A program made the translations under genes and the position numbers. The notes under the pieces are model-generated. The model was not told the DNA's origin, ran no database searches, and was given only the letters and a program-made list of their open reading frames with translations. A DNA stretch of 64,000 nt from Psoroptes ovis (lineage: Eukaryota; Arthropoda; Arachnida; Sarcoptiformes; Psoroptidae): assembly GCA_002943765.1 (NCBI GenBank), contig PQWQ01000013.1, positions 1,674,001 through 1,738,000 on the forward strand. Reading direction: 5' to 3'. Below, one piece after another: positions 37,287 to 50,936 of the stretch (position 1 is its first letter; each line of letters opens with the position of its first letter).

Positions 37287-40200
37287 GTAAATATTTTTGT
37301 TTTGTACTCTTTTTTTCGAACATTCCATTTCTTTAATCATTCAAATGGTAATCTCTTATCTATCAAAATTACTATGATTTTGATATCTTTATTTGTGCAT
37401 ACATCTGTGAATGCGAAATTCCAATGCATGTTTGTTGGAAAAAAAAATATTCATAAACACATTTTTTTTCTCGTTTGTATTATTCAATATTATTTTTGGT
37501 GATTTGAATATATATGACAAAAAATCGATCAATTTCTTATCGAAAAATTTTATTCAGCAAATTCTTTATGCTTTTTTTCCCGAATCAAAATAATTTTAAC
37601 ATTTATTATTACTATTAGTGATCGCATCATTAAAGATTTTGATTATTGTTGTCAGCTGTTGTTGACATGAGAAATTTTCATAATTTCTTACGCACAAATA
37701 TCACAAGAAATTGTTAAAATGAAATAAATAACACAAATTTTACATCAATAAAATTTATTTATTTCTTCAGTGAAAATGAGAGGAAAAAATATAATCAAAA
37801 AGATTTCTGGTAAAAGTAGTAAAAAAAAAATTAAAAACACATTCAAAATTCATTCATAAATTTACAAGTATAAAAATATAAATAATTCTCAGTGGGTGTT
37901 TGAATTAATATCAAAATAAATGAAAAAAAAATATCGTGACTATGTATTTTTTTCGATAAAAAAAATGAATTACAATAGAATTTCCAATTCAATGATGGAC
38001 TTGTTTCATGTTTAATTTGTTCATTGTTTTGTTTTGTTTTCTATTATTTCGTTGTATTTCTGGATAAATTCATACCTTTGGATGAAACACAATTCGCAAA
38101 ACCTTCGACAAACCTAACAAATTTGACAATTTTTTTTTTACACCCGAGCCCAAACAATGAAACAGCTATGAATTGATCGATTTTTTCCAATTATTTTCAC
38201 CATGTATTCAATTGAAAATGCAAACAGGATTTTCCTCTATTATTTTTTATGTTTGTTTGTTTGATTGTTTCGTGGTTTAATCAATTATGATGAAAATACC
38301 TGGGGTATTTACGAATATTCTTTAGTGTTTTTTGTAATTGAAAGAAAAATGAATATTTTTTCTTTGTTAGTCGCAATTAATTTCAATCAATTTCCCATAT
38401 TTCATTGAATTTTCGACTTTGATGTGTTTGTACACAAAAATTCAGCTTAGTTCCATTGTTTTTTGGGTTTCTATTATTCATATATTGTTCACAGACATTT
38501 TCCACAACATGTTTTATTTTGAATATATTTCATTAATATTTCATTATTATTTTCCTCATTGCATTATTAATATATGAATGAATGAAAAAAAATATTACGA
38601 ATAAATAAATTTCTATTATTCTATTATTTAATTCTTCAATTTTCATTTATTTATTTGGACGATATAAATTTGAAAATATATGCCTTAAATTTACCTGAAT
38701 ATATACAAACTAACCACACTAACACACATACATGCATACCACTGGTGTTTCCAAGGGGAATGATGACAAAATCGAGAAAAAAAATGAATTACAATAATAA
38801 ATGTCATGTATTTTATATTAAATAAAAAAAATTGTATGATTGAAAACAAAATAATTTGCGTCAAGTTATTTATTTATTTATTTTCCTTCTTTTGATTGAA
38901 ATTGATTGGAAAAAATTGTAATTAAATTTGACCGGAATGATCGGAAATGTTTCCTTCATTCATTTATTTTTATTATTTTGTCATTTTCTTGGCCGCTTCA
39001 TTCAAATCGTTGATTGAAATTTAATAACTTATAGAAATGATTAAATATTTCGTGTCATAAAATATTTTTTTATAAACGCTCTGATGAATATTGATTTAAA
39101 TTGATTTTTTTTTTGTAAATTGAAATCCCGAAATCAAGAATTAACTCCACTCTCACACTATTAAAATGATGACGATTTGAAACAATGAATGAATAGATGA
39201 AGACATTTCATTAATCTATTCATTAATTTTATTATATTCATTGAGCATTAAATGTCATTATGGAATGAATAAATATAGATCAATTTATTCAACAATTCAA
39301 CCTAATTGCTTATTCTTCATTTGCTTTCATTTTATCATTTAATGAGTTTTATTATATTCACAAACGATAATAGTAATAATAATGAAAGTATACATTTGCC
39401 TCAAGTTATTATCATCATCATTATAACCGCCATCATGGAAATAGCTAAAATATTTCAAGATAAATTCCTGAAATGACAATCATTGGTTTGCGTGTGTGCG
39501 TCTGTGAATGTGTGTTAATGTTTCGAAAAGTTTAGTGTTCATTTTCACAGGTAAATTTATTGAAAATTGTCATAATTATCTCAATGTTATTCAGAATTTT
39601 TTCACTAAAAAAATGAAAATAAATGAATATTTTCATGTATTAATCATCATACAAAAAGAGATGAACTAATTTTGTTAAAAATAGAAGCAATACTTGCGAT
39701 ATTTACTTTTTTTGAAGAATTCTCTGTCGATTTGTAATGAATCCTACGTATCCTTCTTGAGTCAATCGATTTCATCGTCGCGTTCTCGTGAAGAATTCTA
39801 AGAAGAAAGTTGAAATTTGAAAAAATAAATTGAAAATATTTTTTTGACATATTTTCCCTCCATTTGTATGAAAAAAGAGTAGACAGAAAAAAAATATATT
39901 TCAATGACAATCACATACACACCTACCTAAAGAATTCATTTCTTATGAATGTGAATCTCAATAACAATCGTAAATTGGAATATTTCGTATCGATTTTTTT
40001 TTCATTTTTCGAAAAATATTCATGAATATGACGTTCAAAGGTTTAACTGTTTTTTTCTAAGCTCATTTTTCATTTGAAATGAATAAAAATTTTTCTTACA
40101 AATCTCACTTGTATTAATAACAATAATAATTCCATATGTCTCAATGGTTTTATATCAGTTGATGAAATTTTCTTGAGAAATCAAAAGAAAACAATGGAAA

Positions 40201-43200
40201 TAAAATTCATTGCATATGCATTGGTATATTTATTATTATTAGAATTTCTATTGAAAACATTTTATAATAATATCAATTTATTATGTTTAATTCAAATATC
40301 CAAGTTTGAATTTCATTTTGCATGTCATATGATGGTGTGTATGCTTGTGTATGTTATTCAATGTTCGAAAGTAAATCGAAAATGAAAATGAAAATAACTG
40401 TTCAAATGTTCTTTTGAATATCCCATGAGATGTATTCATTCTTTTCATTTTCATTTTAAGGATCATCATCAGCAATAGTAGTTAATACACTTCTTTCGAA
40501 TACACAAATACACATGCATACACTTGACTTTCATTTGAAGTAATGATGATGATGATCGCACATACTTGTTCATTGAATATATCTGCCAATATTTTTTATA
40601 TAAATTGTATTTGAATGCATATAAATTGCCTTAAATATTATTAATGAAAAGCTTTAAGGCAAATATTTTTTTCTCAATTCTTTTTCTTTGAAATATACAC
40701 AGTGAATCTAGGAAAGAAAACTAAAACTCAAGATTTATACGAATCTATGTCCATAATACACACAACACAAAAATTTAGATCAATATTGATTGATGATGAT
40801 CATTCAATATTCTTGTGTATTAATAAAATAATTTGATCGTTTCATTTTCGATTTTTTTTATTTATTTATTGGCATATGTTTTCTTCTATTCTTATGATTG
40901 TTATTGTTAGTACACTTGTAAAATGAAAGAAAAAAATTGAATCATGATTTGTTGTTTTTGTTGTTGTCGTTGCTACTGCAGCAAATTATATACGGACAAA
41001 TTAGAAATATAAATGAATATGAAATCTAATTGATATGAAGATACAAAGTTTTTTTATTCATTTTTCTTTGGAAAAATTCCTTGAATCTAAATTGAATTAA
41101 TGATGTTGTGAATGTGAACATTGAAATCAGAAGAATATTGAAAAATTTCCAAAAAAAAATTCTCGTAATTTCTATGCACATATTTTCATTGTAATTCTAC
41201 TTTTTCTCTCGTAATTTCATGAATATTCCTCACGAAATCCAATTCTTAGGAATCCGAATTTACAGTAAATGTTTGCTGCAAAATTTATGAAACTAATTCT
41301 CAATAATTAATAATTCTATTATTTTATTATTTGAATTCATACAAAGAAAAGAAAAACAATGAATTTTTTTCGAAATTCATTTTCATAATTGAATAAAATA
41401 TAATAAAAATCCAAAATTTTCGTACATTAATTTGTATCTTGTGTGCTATAAATTATAGAATTTGATATTTAATGGCGAAAAACAATGTAACAATCTATTC
41501 TCAATGCAGAAAAAACTGTAATATTTTCATTTTCATTGTCATTTGATTGTTTGTTCTGTATGATTTTGATTCAATGAACACAAAAATGGAATTATTTTTG
41601 CGTGTGTCGTTCTACCATATTTCACTGTTCGTGAAATGCTTTCAGTCTTCATTATTTTTGTTGCTCATGATCTCAGTCCTGTTCATGATACCTGTATATT
41701 TATTTTCATTATTTCCGATGATTAATTAGTATTAATAGTATCGTTGGAAAATAAATAAATAAATGAATAAATAAACACAACAAAAAAAATATGAAAAACT
41801 AATTCTTCGCATTACGTCTTCTCTCTATTTTTCATTATAATAATAAAAATGAAATTTACAAATTCACATTCCATATCTCATTTGTTTTGTTGGATGTAGT
41901 GACAAACAAAATATGATATTTTGGTATTTTCTGCTGCGTACAAATTCTATAGCACAATGAAAAAGCTTTATTACACAATGTATTGACGCACACCTATTTG
42001 GATAAACAATTTTTTTTTCTCTTGGAAGTTCGTTTTAGCTTATAGTCATTGTTATAATTACAATTATTTTTCATTATCTTCGCATTCATTTATTATTATT
42101 ATTTTCATTATTTTTGCTGATGGCTCATTCATAATTCACATTTTATTTTTTCGTTATTTTTCAAATAAATTTGTTGATTTTGTTATTATTCGTTTGTTTG
42201 TTCTTCGAAGATGTGGGAGTTATTTTTCAAAAAAAAAAAAAAAAAATTATTTTTCACAAAATAATGATTATGATATATGTGTGCCATTTTTGACCTGAAT
42301 CTCATACATCTTTAGTATTACATTCGTTGTAATAGATAAAGTTTTAATGTTTTTACTTAACATTTCACAATGTTTCACCCTATTTTGCAGTTTTAACACA
42401 AATTTTCAATTTCTCTTTAAACCATTAACACGAATAATCATAATCAATCATTGATTAGTTCATTTGTATATAGTTGTGATATTATATTTAACAATTACAG
42501 ATTGTCATCATCAAACATTGATTCGTGATAATTATAATGCATCATTGAATCATAGTGAGAAATTTCATCAATTTTCACATGAAAAAATTTTCACAAAATA
42601 GAAGAAAAATGAAAAGTTTTTGTTTCTTGAAAAAATTCTTATCTTTGAGTCTATTTATTGTATAAATAAGTATAAATTAAACAGATCATTTCTTATTGAA
42701 GAAAGTTTTTATTTCTATTAATTCGATGCTATTTATTTTTGGGATTCTTAATTCCTCAATGATACATGCAAACATAGTTATTATTTTCATTATCAACGAT
42801 AGAATAAATAACATTTTAACACATTTATTTCGAATTAAATCAAATTAATTTTCTGAAGATTTACTATCAGTAAATAAAAAAAACTGGGATGAAAATTGAA
42901 ATTTCAATCATTTGTTTGCAAATTGTAATGGCTGATAATTTGATGATATTATTCAAATTTCTAAATGAAAAAACATTTAGATAAGCAATGAAAATTTTAG
43001 AAACTTGAAACTCAGATTTTCTCACTTTATTCCCATTTACAACTTTATCGATTGATTTTTTTCCATGTTCAATTTCAATTTCAATTTTTTTTTAATCATC
43101 AAAATTGATTTCATTATCAAAAAATCTACTAAGAAGAATTCAAGACAAAAAAAGGAAAAAACTTTCAAAACTGTTAAAGAATTCCGGTCTTGTGTTTATT

Positions 43201-43436
43201 TTCTGTTGTTTCACCATTGAATGATTCACACAATTCATTTCTTTGTGTATGTTTATGTTTCTTTGAGCATATTTTATCGTTCAAAGATCGATTTCTTTTA
43301 TTCTTATTTCATTCCCAGAATAAAGAATTCAGAAATTCTAAAATTTTGAATTTGAGAATTTTATTTTTGTAAGAAATTCAAACAAAGAAAGAAAGGCAGA
43401 AAAAAAGTTAAATCCGAAAGGAAAAAGTTTTCAAAC

Positions 43437-43452
43437 GAGAGAGAGAGAGAGA
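43437..43452. repeat. (GA)8 microsatellite
   Basis: Eight perfect GA units. Confidence 0.9.
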
Positions 43453-44534
43453 TTAGAAACTTGTAGATATATTTGAAAACAAAACAAAAAAAAAGTTCAT
43501 CTATTTAAGTTAAATTGTCAAATATTGAATTTAACATTGAATTCATGGAAATTTATATTGAATTTTTTTGTTATTGTTATATAAAATAATAACAAAAAAT
43601 AGTAATAGTAAAGTAAAGAATGATGGAAATTCAATTCAAATTCAAATAACATCAACAACAGCTCAATCGAAGTATGAAAGGGAATAAAAATATGCAAATC
43701 ATTTACATTTCACTCCCTACTTCTTCAGTATTTTGAGATAAGAAAAGATTCTTGATTTTTTTTTCAAACAACAAAATTCTAAATGTTTTCAATAATTTCA
43801 AATTTGATCAAAATGGATCAAAATGGTTTTATTTTCTTCAACTATTCTTATGGATGATGATGAATTTTAAATTGAAGTGAATTGTATTTGAATAATTCAA
43901 AATGAAAAAACATTCACGATTTGTAGAATACCGTATAAATGTAGCATTGAAATTGAAAATATATTCATCATTCAAATTCGAAAAAAAGTCAATAAATTGA
44001 ATTGAATTTTATACGTTTTCATTCTTCATTTTCTTCAAAAGATGCATTTGTTTTGTTTCTTTAATTTTCAAAATGCAGAAAATTCAATTTTATTGGCCAA
44101 TTTCCTTTAAATATAAATTAATTTTTCAATTCTGCAAAATTTAATATTGAAATCCATGCAAATTGAAATATCATCGCTTTATTATTAAGAAGATGCATGA
44201 ATTGTAATTTTTTTAGCCAAAAATTTTTCAGTAAAAATGATTTTTTAATATCATAATACGAAATACTTCAACTGCACACACACGTTCACCAATGAATATC
44301 TTATGAATTTCATTCCTTCCTCTTTTTTTCTTTTTGAATTATTGAAAATAAATTTCATTAGGCGAAGATGCCAGATTTATTTCGCTTCATATTCCATCAA
44401 TTTATGAAAAATTCCGCAAAATTTTACTGAAAGAAAAAAATCGATTTTTCTATATAAATATTATGCAATTTTACCAATTATTGAATATTTGTGAAAATGG
44501 AATGATATATATCAAGTGTGTAGATCATTCTGCA

Positions 44535-44555
44535 ACACACACACACTCACACACA
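44535..44555. repeat. (AC)n microsatellite, one interruption
   Basis: AC repeat of about ten units with a single T substitution. Confidence 0.85.
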
Positions 44556-47500
44556 TTTCATCTTGATAATGATTTTCATTGATAATAATTCAAACACTTT
44601 GTTGTGAGCTCATACACATAAGTGTATGAGTGTGTTTTCAATTTGAAAATAATAATAAAAATAAAAAACTATTTTCGATCAAATAAGAATGACATATACA
44701 CTCACAAACATATAATAAGAAACAATGTAAATGATATTGAATGTTTTTCAATATAAGATGTTGAATGGAAAATTCTTCAAAGAAAGGCGATTCTTTTCGT
44801 GAAGAAGAATCTCGATTGTTTTAGTATTTGAACTTGGGAATGAATTTTTTTTTTTTGTTTTTGTTTTTGGTACTCTGTCTCGATCTCTTTAGCTCTTGGA
44901 AGCATCTTGTGATTATTATCGTTATTATCATCGATAATAGCATCGAATTGCCAATTGTTTTCAATTTGGAAATTCAAGCATTTCCACATTTCGATTTAAG
45001 AATCGAAGAATTTTATTTTATTTTATTTTTATTTTTCCTTTTTTTTTACATATCACCAAGTAAATTTGTTTTTGTTCAATTTGTTCGTCAATTTTAAATT
45101 GCCAAAATGAATTCAACCGAATCCTATTTTTTTTTCATTTTTGTTTTAGTTTTGTATTTTTCTATTTCATTTGATTTCGATAATGTTTAAATCGTGTTTC
45201 ATTTATTTTCCATTCATTTCATTTCATTTTGTATCGATTTTTTGCTGTTCAATTTGCAAAAAGGAGAAAAAAAACGATGACTAAAACAATGAAAAATAAA
45301 TTCAACGATTCATTTGCCATTCATTAGTAGTGAATAATATAACACGAAAATTATATTTCATTCCATTTCGAATAAATGAATGAATAAATAGAAAAAAAAC
45401 TGATTGATTCAATCATCATTGAATTATTATGTTCATTTTGTTCATTATGTTCTATTTTAAGCAAAATTTATCAGATTTTTATTCCGAATACAATCAATAA
45501 TTTCATTTCTCAGCCACTTTTTGCCAATTATCAATCGTTTTATCTATTGTTCTGAATTCTTGATTGTTTGACATTCAAAGAATTCAATTTGAAAAATTCA
45601 TCGTAACAATCAAATTTGGATCATTATTATTATTATTATGATTGTACTTGGAATTAGAGCTTGTTGTGTTTTAGCAGAGAATTACAGTGAAAAGAATATT
45701 TGACCTTTTCATTTTGTTTTAGTTCTTAAAAATATTTTGAATCAAATTGTGTTCAATAATAAATTGGAAATATTTTTTTTTTCTTCACAGTATTTTCACA
45801 AATTCACAAGTTAATAAGAAGATTAATTTCTCTTATAAATGAAAATCATGGTGAAAGCACATTCGAATTAAAATTGAAATATTGAAAAGTGTCTTTCTTT
45901 TTGTTTTATGAACCGAAAATTTGGTGAAATATGCTGGAAAAAAATCGATAAACCAAAAATATGGCTCCCAAATCGAATATTTAGACACCATTATGTTTTA
46001 ATTGAATGCCATGAGGTCCGAGAAAAAACATGGCGAATATATTATTTTATTCAACATTTATTCTATAACATTATTCCATACATTTCTAATTGATTTATAT
46101 ATGAAATAAATTTTATTTCCATTTTTATCTTCACTCCTGATGTTTTTTTTCTTGCTTTGATAGAAATCACTCATAGATAAGCTATTTCAATGAGCAAATA
46201 ATGAAATTAATTCACTTACAACAAGTAATTTAATCAAAAATATATTCGATGATCATCAATGATTGAAATAGTTGTCAATGATTTTTTTTCCATTTTGCTT
46301 TCACTTCAGTATTCGAATGCATTCATATTCTATCAATTTCATATATTTGATCAATTTTCTATTACATTGAAATTCTCGAATGCATCTCTTATAAAAATGT
46401 GTATATGATGATGATCATATTTTTCCATTAACAAGTTTACATTAATGATAATAATAATGATCATCATGTATTTTTGGATAACGAATAAAAGAAGAAAATC
46501 AATTGATTTTCGATTTAAAAGTTAATGTAAATCATTATCATCATTATGATTATTATTATTATTATCATGATTTCACTTATGTATTTGTCAATGCTTTTTA
46601 TATTCTTTACATTCTATCATTTCGTTTTTTCTTCTCTCATCATATTTTAATTACATTCCCATTGAATAAACTTTTATTCAGTTGGAATATTTTTGCATCA
46701 TTAGTATAATTCAAGTGAAAATTACAATCAGAATTATCATTATCAGTTCTGAACGATTCCGCATGTAATACATTGTAATGATGATTTCGACGATAACGTT
46801 TGTTTATCATTAAAAAAAAACAAAAATGGGTCATGTTTGTTGATTTTTGATATTTAAAGAAAAAAAATTGATCGAAAATTTTCACGAATAAATCGATCAA
46901 ATTCTTTGAACAAGAACAACAACAATTCACATCATCATAAATGTCATAGGGAATGTACAATCATCTTATAATCTATGTTGTTGTCATAGAATATAAATAA
47001 TAATAAAAATAATAAGACAGAAATTTATCGAAAACAAATTACATCACTATGTTCTGGATGCTTTTCTCTGTTTTGTCGATGTTTTGCCATTTTCTTTCAT
47101 TCACAAATAACAAATTATGGCAATTAATAAAACGAAATCAATAATTTTTCTGTTTGTTTGTTTGCTCGCTCGTTTGTTTGTTTGATTCTGAAATATTTGT
47201 TTGCTATTTCTTCGTTAATTTTGCAAACACCAACATAAGCACAAACAAAAATCATTAATTTGTATTTTGATAAAAAAACATTTGTTTTTTTTGCGCTTTG
47301 TCGAACAAATCTGTCACACCAATTATTTGGCATCAAAAATAATGAAATGGAAGAAAAGAAACAAACATACATTGATTCTCAATCATATTACACAGTTTGG
47401 CGGAATTTGCCGCCATCAATATGTGCAAACACAAAGAAACGAATTCTGTTTATGTTCAAATTAATGCGACTTATTTGGTTGAAAACTATTGTCACAAGTG

Positions 47501-48290
47501 TTTTTTTTTTCACCATTATTTTTTTCAAGCATTTTGATATTCAAAATTTATTATAATTGTAAATAAATAATGTATAACACGATATATTGATTGAATATTG
47601 AAACAATGGATAAAATGGAAGAAAAAATTCAAATCAATTCACAAAACAATTTTGCGAAAATTTTACACTGAATTTCATTATAAAATTATGTTTTTGTCAT
47701 CATTATATACCACTTGTAAATTGTCAAATGATGTGAAAAATTTTTTATTTCAAGCATATGAAAAAAATGAATTGTTAATAATGGAATTAATTCATTCAAA
47801 TATTACATATTTTCATGGTAGAATAAATGAATACGTGGATGAATGTTGAAAAATTCCTCTTTCATAATAAAAGAAAATCAAATTAGTCAATCAGTGTTTT
47901 TAATTTTGGATGAAAAATTCAAAATCAAAATGTTTTTCACTTTTACATGATAATAATAATTCATCTAGAAAATAATTAGAATAATGAAAACAATTATCTG
48001 AATATTATGTAGAAAAAAAGAGTGAAAATCATTGAAACAATGAAATTCAAATCATAATTTGTGATTGAATATATAATTAAATTCCATTCATGTTGATATA
48101 TGTAGGAAATTGAAGGTTTATAAATTCATTGATTATATGTTTGTTTTGTTTTACGTTTCGATTCAATCAGAAAAAAATCAAAGTTTTGATTGTTCTACTT
48201 TGTTATTAGTACTATAATCATTAATTTACAATGTTTAATTATTCATTTTGTATAATTTTTTCTTGATTTTCTATTCTGATTTTTATTCAG

Positions 48291-50457
48291 ATTGTTTTTG
48301 CGTACATATTGTACGACATTTAATAACACAATCAATCGATAGTATGAATCAAACAAATTCAATTATTATGGACTGTGATTATCAATATAATCCTGATGAA
48401 GATATTAAATTAGTTGTCCGTTGGTTTTATAATGATTATTCTGAACCAATTTATCAATGGATACCTGAATCCGATAATAAACGTTATATTGGACAATCGA
48501 TACGAAAATATTTTGATATGAATTTCCAAATCGGTGATGATCGTTTTAAAAAATATCGTGCAATACGTTTAATGCCAAAATCAATGACAAAAAATTCTAA
48601 ATTATCATTTGATTTAGAATTGAGTGGTAATTATACTTGTGTCATATCTTCAATTATGAATCAAGACACGAGACAAGGTCAATTAATATTATATGGTAGG
48701 TAATATCTATCAAATTGAAATCATTGAAATAATTTTTCTCATTTTTTTGTTTCTAAAAATAGTTCCACCTTCAAAATTTGAATTTAATATCTATTCTAAT
48801 GGTGGCCACTTGAGTTTACCATCTATAGATTTTAATAATAATAATAATATTGATAATAATGATGAAAATAATCGACCAATGGTCAGATGTATAGCCGAAG
48901 GTGTATTTCCAAAACCAATATTGAGCTTTTCAGAATTAATTGCAAATAGTGATTCAATTATGATTGTGAATAATAATAAAAATAATCAAAATCAAAATAA
49001 TAATCTTCAACATTATCAACAAAATTATTATCCACAATTCAAGCAAACTTTTCCAAAAATAAATGTACATACAGCAATTATGACCAATAATGATAGCAAT
49101 AATGAAAATCAGCAACAATATTATAAATCATGGTTTGAATATCGATTAGAAATTGATTCAATCAAAGTTGGTACAATATTTGAATGTCGATTAGAAATTT
49201 CCAACACGATTTATATACGCAAGAAACGTATAAAATTGATATATCCATCAAGTATGTATTTGATTAATATTATGTGTAAATTTCCGCACAAGCTCGCTGC
49301 AGTAATTTTGAAAAAAGCCACAAATCCTCGAAATTAATCAAATCATTCTTTCTATATATATATTATACACATCATAAAACTTCAGTAGCGAACAAAATTT
49401 CGGAAATATTTTGAAGAAAACAAAAATTTCAAATCATCATTTATCAAATAATATGATCGAGTAGATGCATTGAACTTACATTTTCAAAATTTTTCGTCAT
49501 TTTTTATGAAAAAAATTCTTTATATGATTTTTTCATTTCATTATATGAAAGCCATCGAATATTCTTCGCTACAATGAATCAAAAATAATATCTTTCCAAC
49601 TAATAATAATAATAATAATATTAACGATGAAAATAATGAAGAATGATGTTTTATTTTGGAGAAAATTTTGAATACTTGTGCGCTGATGATTTGCTTTAGC
49701 GGATGCTGCCATGGATGATCATTCATTCATTCATTCATTCGTCTATACAAACATTTGTTTTTTCATTGAATCATTATTATTATTTCGGTTATATCACGCA
49801 TATTTTTATGATTGAAAATAGGATTTTATATGCTTTAAAGTTTTTTTTTTTTTTTGAGAATTTTTTTTTCATATTTTAATTCGGTACATATGCATCATAA
49901 AAGAGAAAAAAAAAATTCCACAAAAATGCAAGCAGACTTTTTTCCGCTTATTTTTATCCATTCTCTTCATCATCAAACGATGAAAAATAATAAGATAAAA
50001 CGAAATAATTATATCGAAAAAAAAAATGTCTGATATATATCAGACAAACTTTTTCATAAATTGCATGCAATATAAATATGCGATTCGCTGCGAAAATATA
50101 TTCATAAATTTGAATTTTAAATGAATTTTTTTTTCTCTTATCTTTTTTGTATTAATTTACATATATTTTTTTATCTTTTATAATTTAGCTTATCTAAATG
50201 GTGTATCATCAATGAATAATAATAATAACAATACGAATAATCAAAACAATAATAATAATCGATGGTCAAGACAATATCCTTATGGATATCAATTTCCAAC
50301 CAAACATTTATCTGATTATCAAGTTCAATTACATAATCAACGAAATGTCGCTTCTAGCATCATTACACCGATGATTATGATGAGAGTTATGGTGATAAAT
50401 GCAACCATTTTGACAACAATAATAGTACAAATATCAATAATGATCTTTTTATTGTAA
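48291..50457 (+). CDS. Two-Ig-domain secreted/membrane protein (beaten path-like), exons 2-4
   Basis: Exons 48291-48695, 48763-49251 and 50189-50457, separated by introns of 67 and 937 bp, all phase 1 as is typical of Ig exons. With the signal exon at 37226 the coding length is 1224 nt (407 aa). Ig1 is V-like: C49, W65 in VRWFY, then LELSGNYTC with C137. The stretch EPIYQWIPE and the following VPPSKFEF recall arthropod Beat-like proteins, which act at the cell surface in axon guidance and adhesion; that role is inferred from the family. Ig2 has C198 (MVRCIAEG) and C297 (FECRLEI) but carries a long N-rich insert and lacks a clear core W. The last exon starts with an N-rich linker. In the annotated frame it ends in a hydrophobic tail, but another frame (to 50522) looks more like real protein, so the C-terminus is uncertain. 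Confidence 0.8.
49252..50188 (+). other. Intron 3 of the Ig gene, with (ATTC)5 and a palindrome
   Basis: Starts GTATGT and ends TTTATAATTTAG. It holds (ATTC)5 at 49721-49740, long T-runs, and a perfect 18-bp palindrome at 50028-50045 (GTCTGATATATATCAGAC). No coding sequence was recognised. Confidence 0.7.
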
Positions 50458-50543
50458 AAACAATTGAAATTTTCCATTTTGTAAATATATCCCTTGAAAT
50501 TAAAAAAATGATTGTGCCTTAATCCTGGACAAAATATATTTGT

Positions 50544-50581
50544 AATAAATTTTGATTATAAATTGAATAAATTATATCATT
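50544..50581 (+). terminator. Probable polyadenylation signals of the Ig gene
   Basis: Two AATAAA hexamers, at 50544-50549 and 50576-50581, lie 20-125 bases behind the two possible stop codons (50457 and 50522). A 3' end shortly after them is expected from hexamer position alone. Confidence 0.5.
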
Positions 50582-50729
50582 TTAAAGATATTATTAAAAC
50601 TTTCTTGATTTTTTTATCGGTTTGATACCATTTTCCTTCATTGAATTATTTCTTTACTATCATTTTTTACAATAATAGTCATTGAGTGTAAGAAATGAAA
50701 TAATCACTAATTGGAACACTATTAGATAC

Positions 50730-50936
50730 TTATCCTCCAATGGTAGTTTTGCCAGCTGAGTGCGTGAGGACAAAATCAGCCATTTGATTTACTATTCGAG
50801 ACATCGATGATTCAAAACCCCATAATCTTTCAGGATGAAAGTTTCTGCGGCATTCTTCTGGTACCAAATTATCGCTTATTACCGACACTTCTGCACCGGA
50901 ATCAATTATTACATTATGTTGTAAAAAATCTTGTTT
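50730..50936 (-). pseudogene. Retropepsin (aspartic protease) fragment of a lost LTR element
   Basis: The minus strand has a 68-codon open segment with the retroviral-type protease signature IIDSGAEVSVISDNLVPE (active-site D in DSGA), preceded by FLQHN and followed by a sequence that loses protease similarity before a stop. There is no start codon, no gag and no RT next to it, so this is a short relic. It is not a copy of the young element at 6.5-13.6 kb, whose protease reads MIDSGANISFIT. It lies about 210 bp past the Ig gene on the opposite strand and marks the edge of the mobile-element-rich part of the window. Confidence 0.6.

Larger units (their letters stand above)
37287..48290 (+). other. 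Proposed large first intron of the Ig gene
   Basis: About 11 kb of AT-rich DNA between the candidate signal exon and the first Ig exon. It contains TG, GA and AC microsatellites and many poly-T runs, and ends with TTTTTATTCAG, a good acceptor. A pair of minus-strand exon-like segments lies at 39707-40042 (see findings). No mobile element or RNA gene was recognised. If exon 1 is wrong, this is partly intergenic. Confidence 0.4.

Noticed and set aside
45908..46093. 61-codon ATG frame with several Trp (MNRKFGEICWKKIDK...)
   Set aside because: The composition is slightly unusual, but it is isolated, short and without a recognisable domain, poly-A signal or partner exon. Kept only as a note.
47260..47556. 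98-codon plus-strand frame
   Set aside because: No ATG at its start (TTG), F/I/K-rich composition, a second overlapping frame of similar quality, and no splice signals or recognisable domain.
50705..50735. CACTAATTGGAACACTATTAG as a possible CACTA-type transposon end
   Set aside because: No matching inverted TAGTG end was found on the right side of the transposase-like gene, and the word is short.
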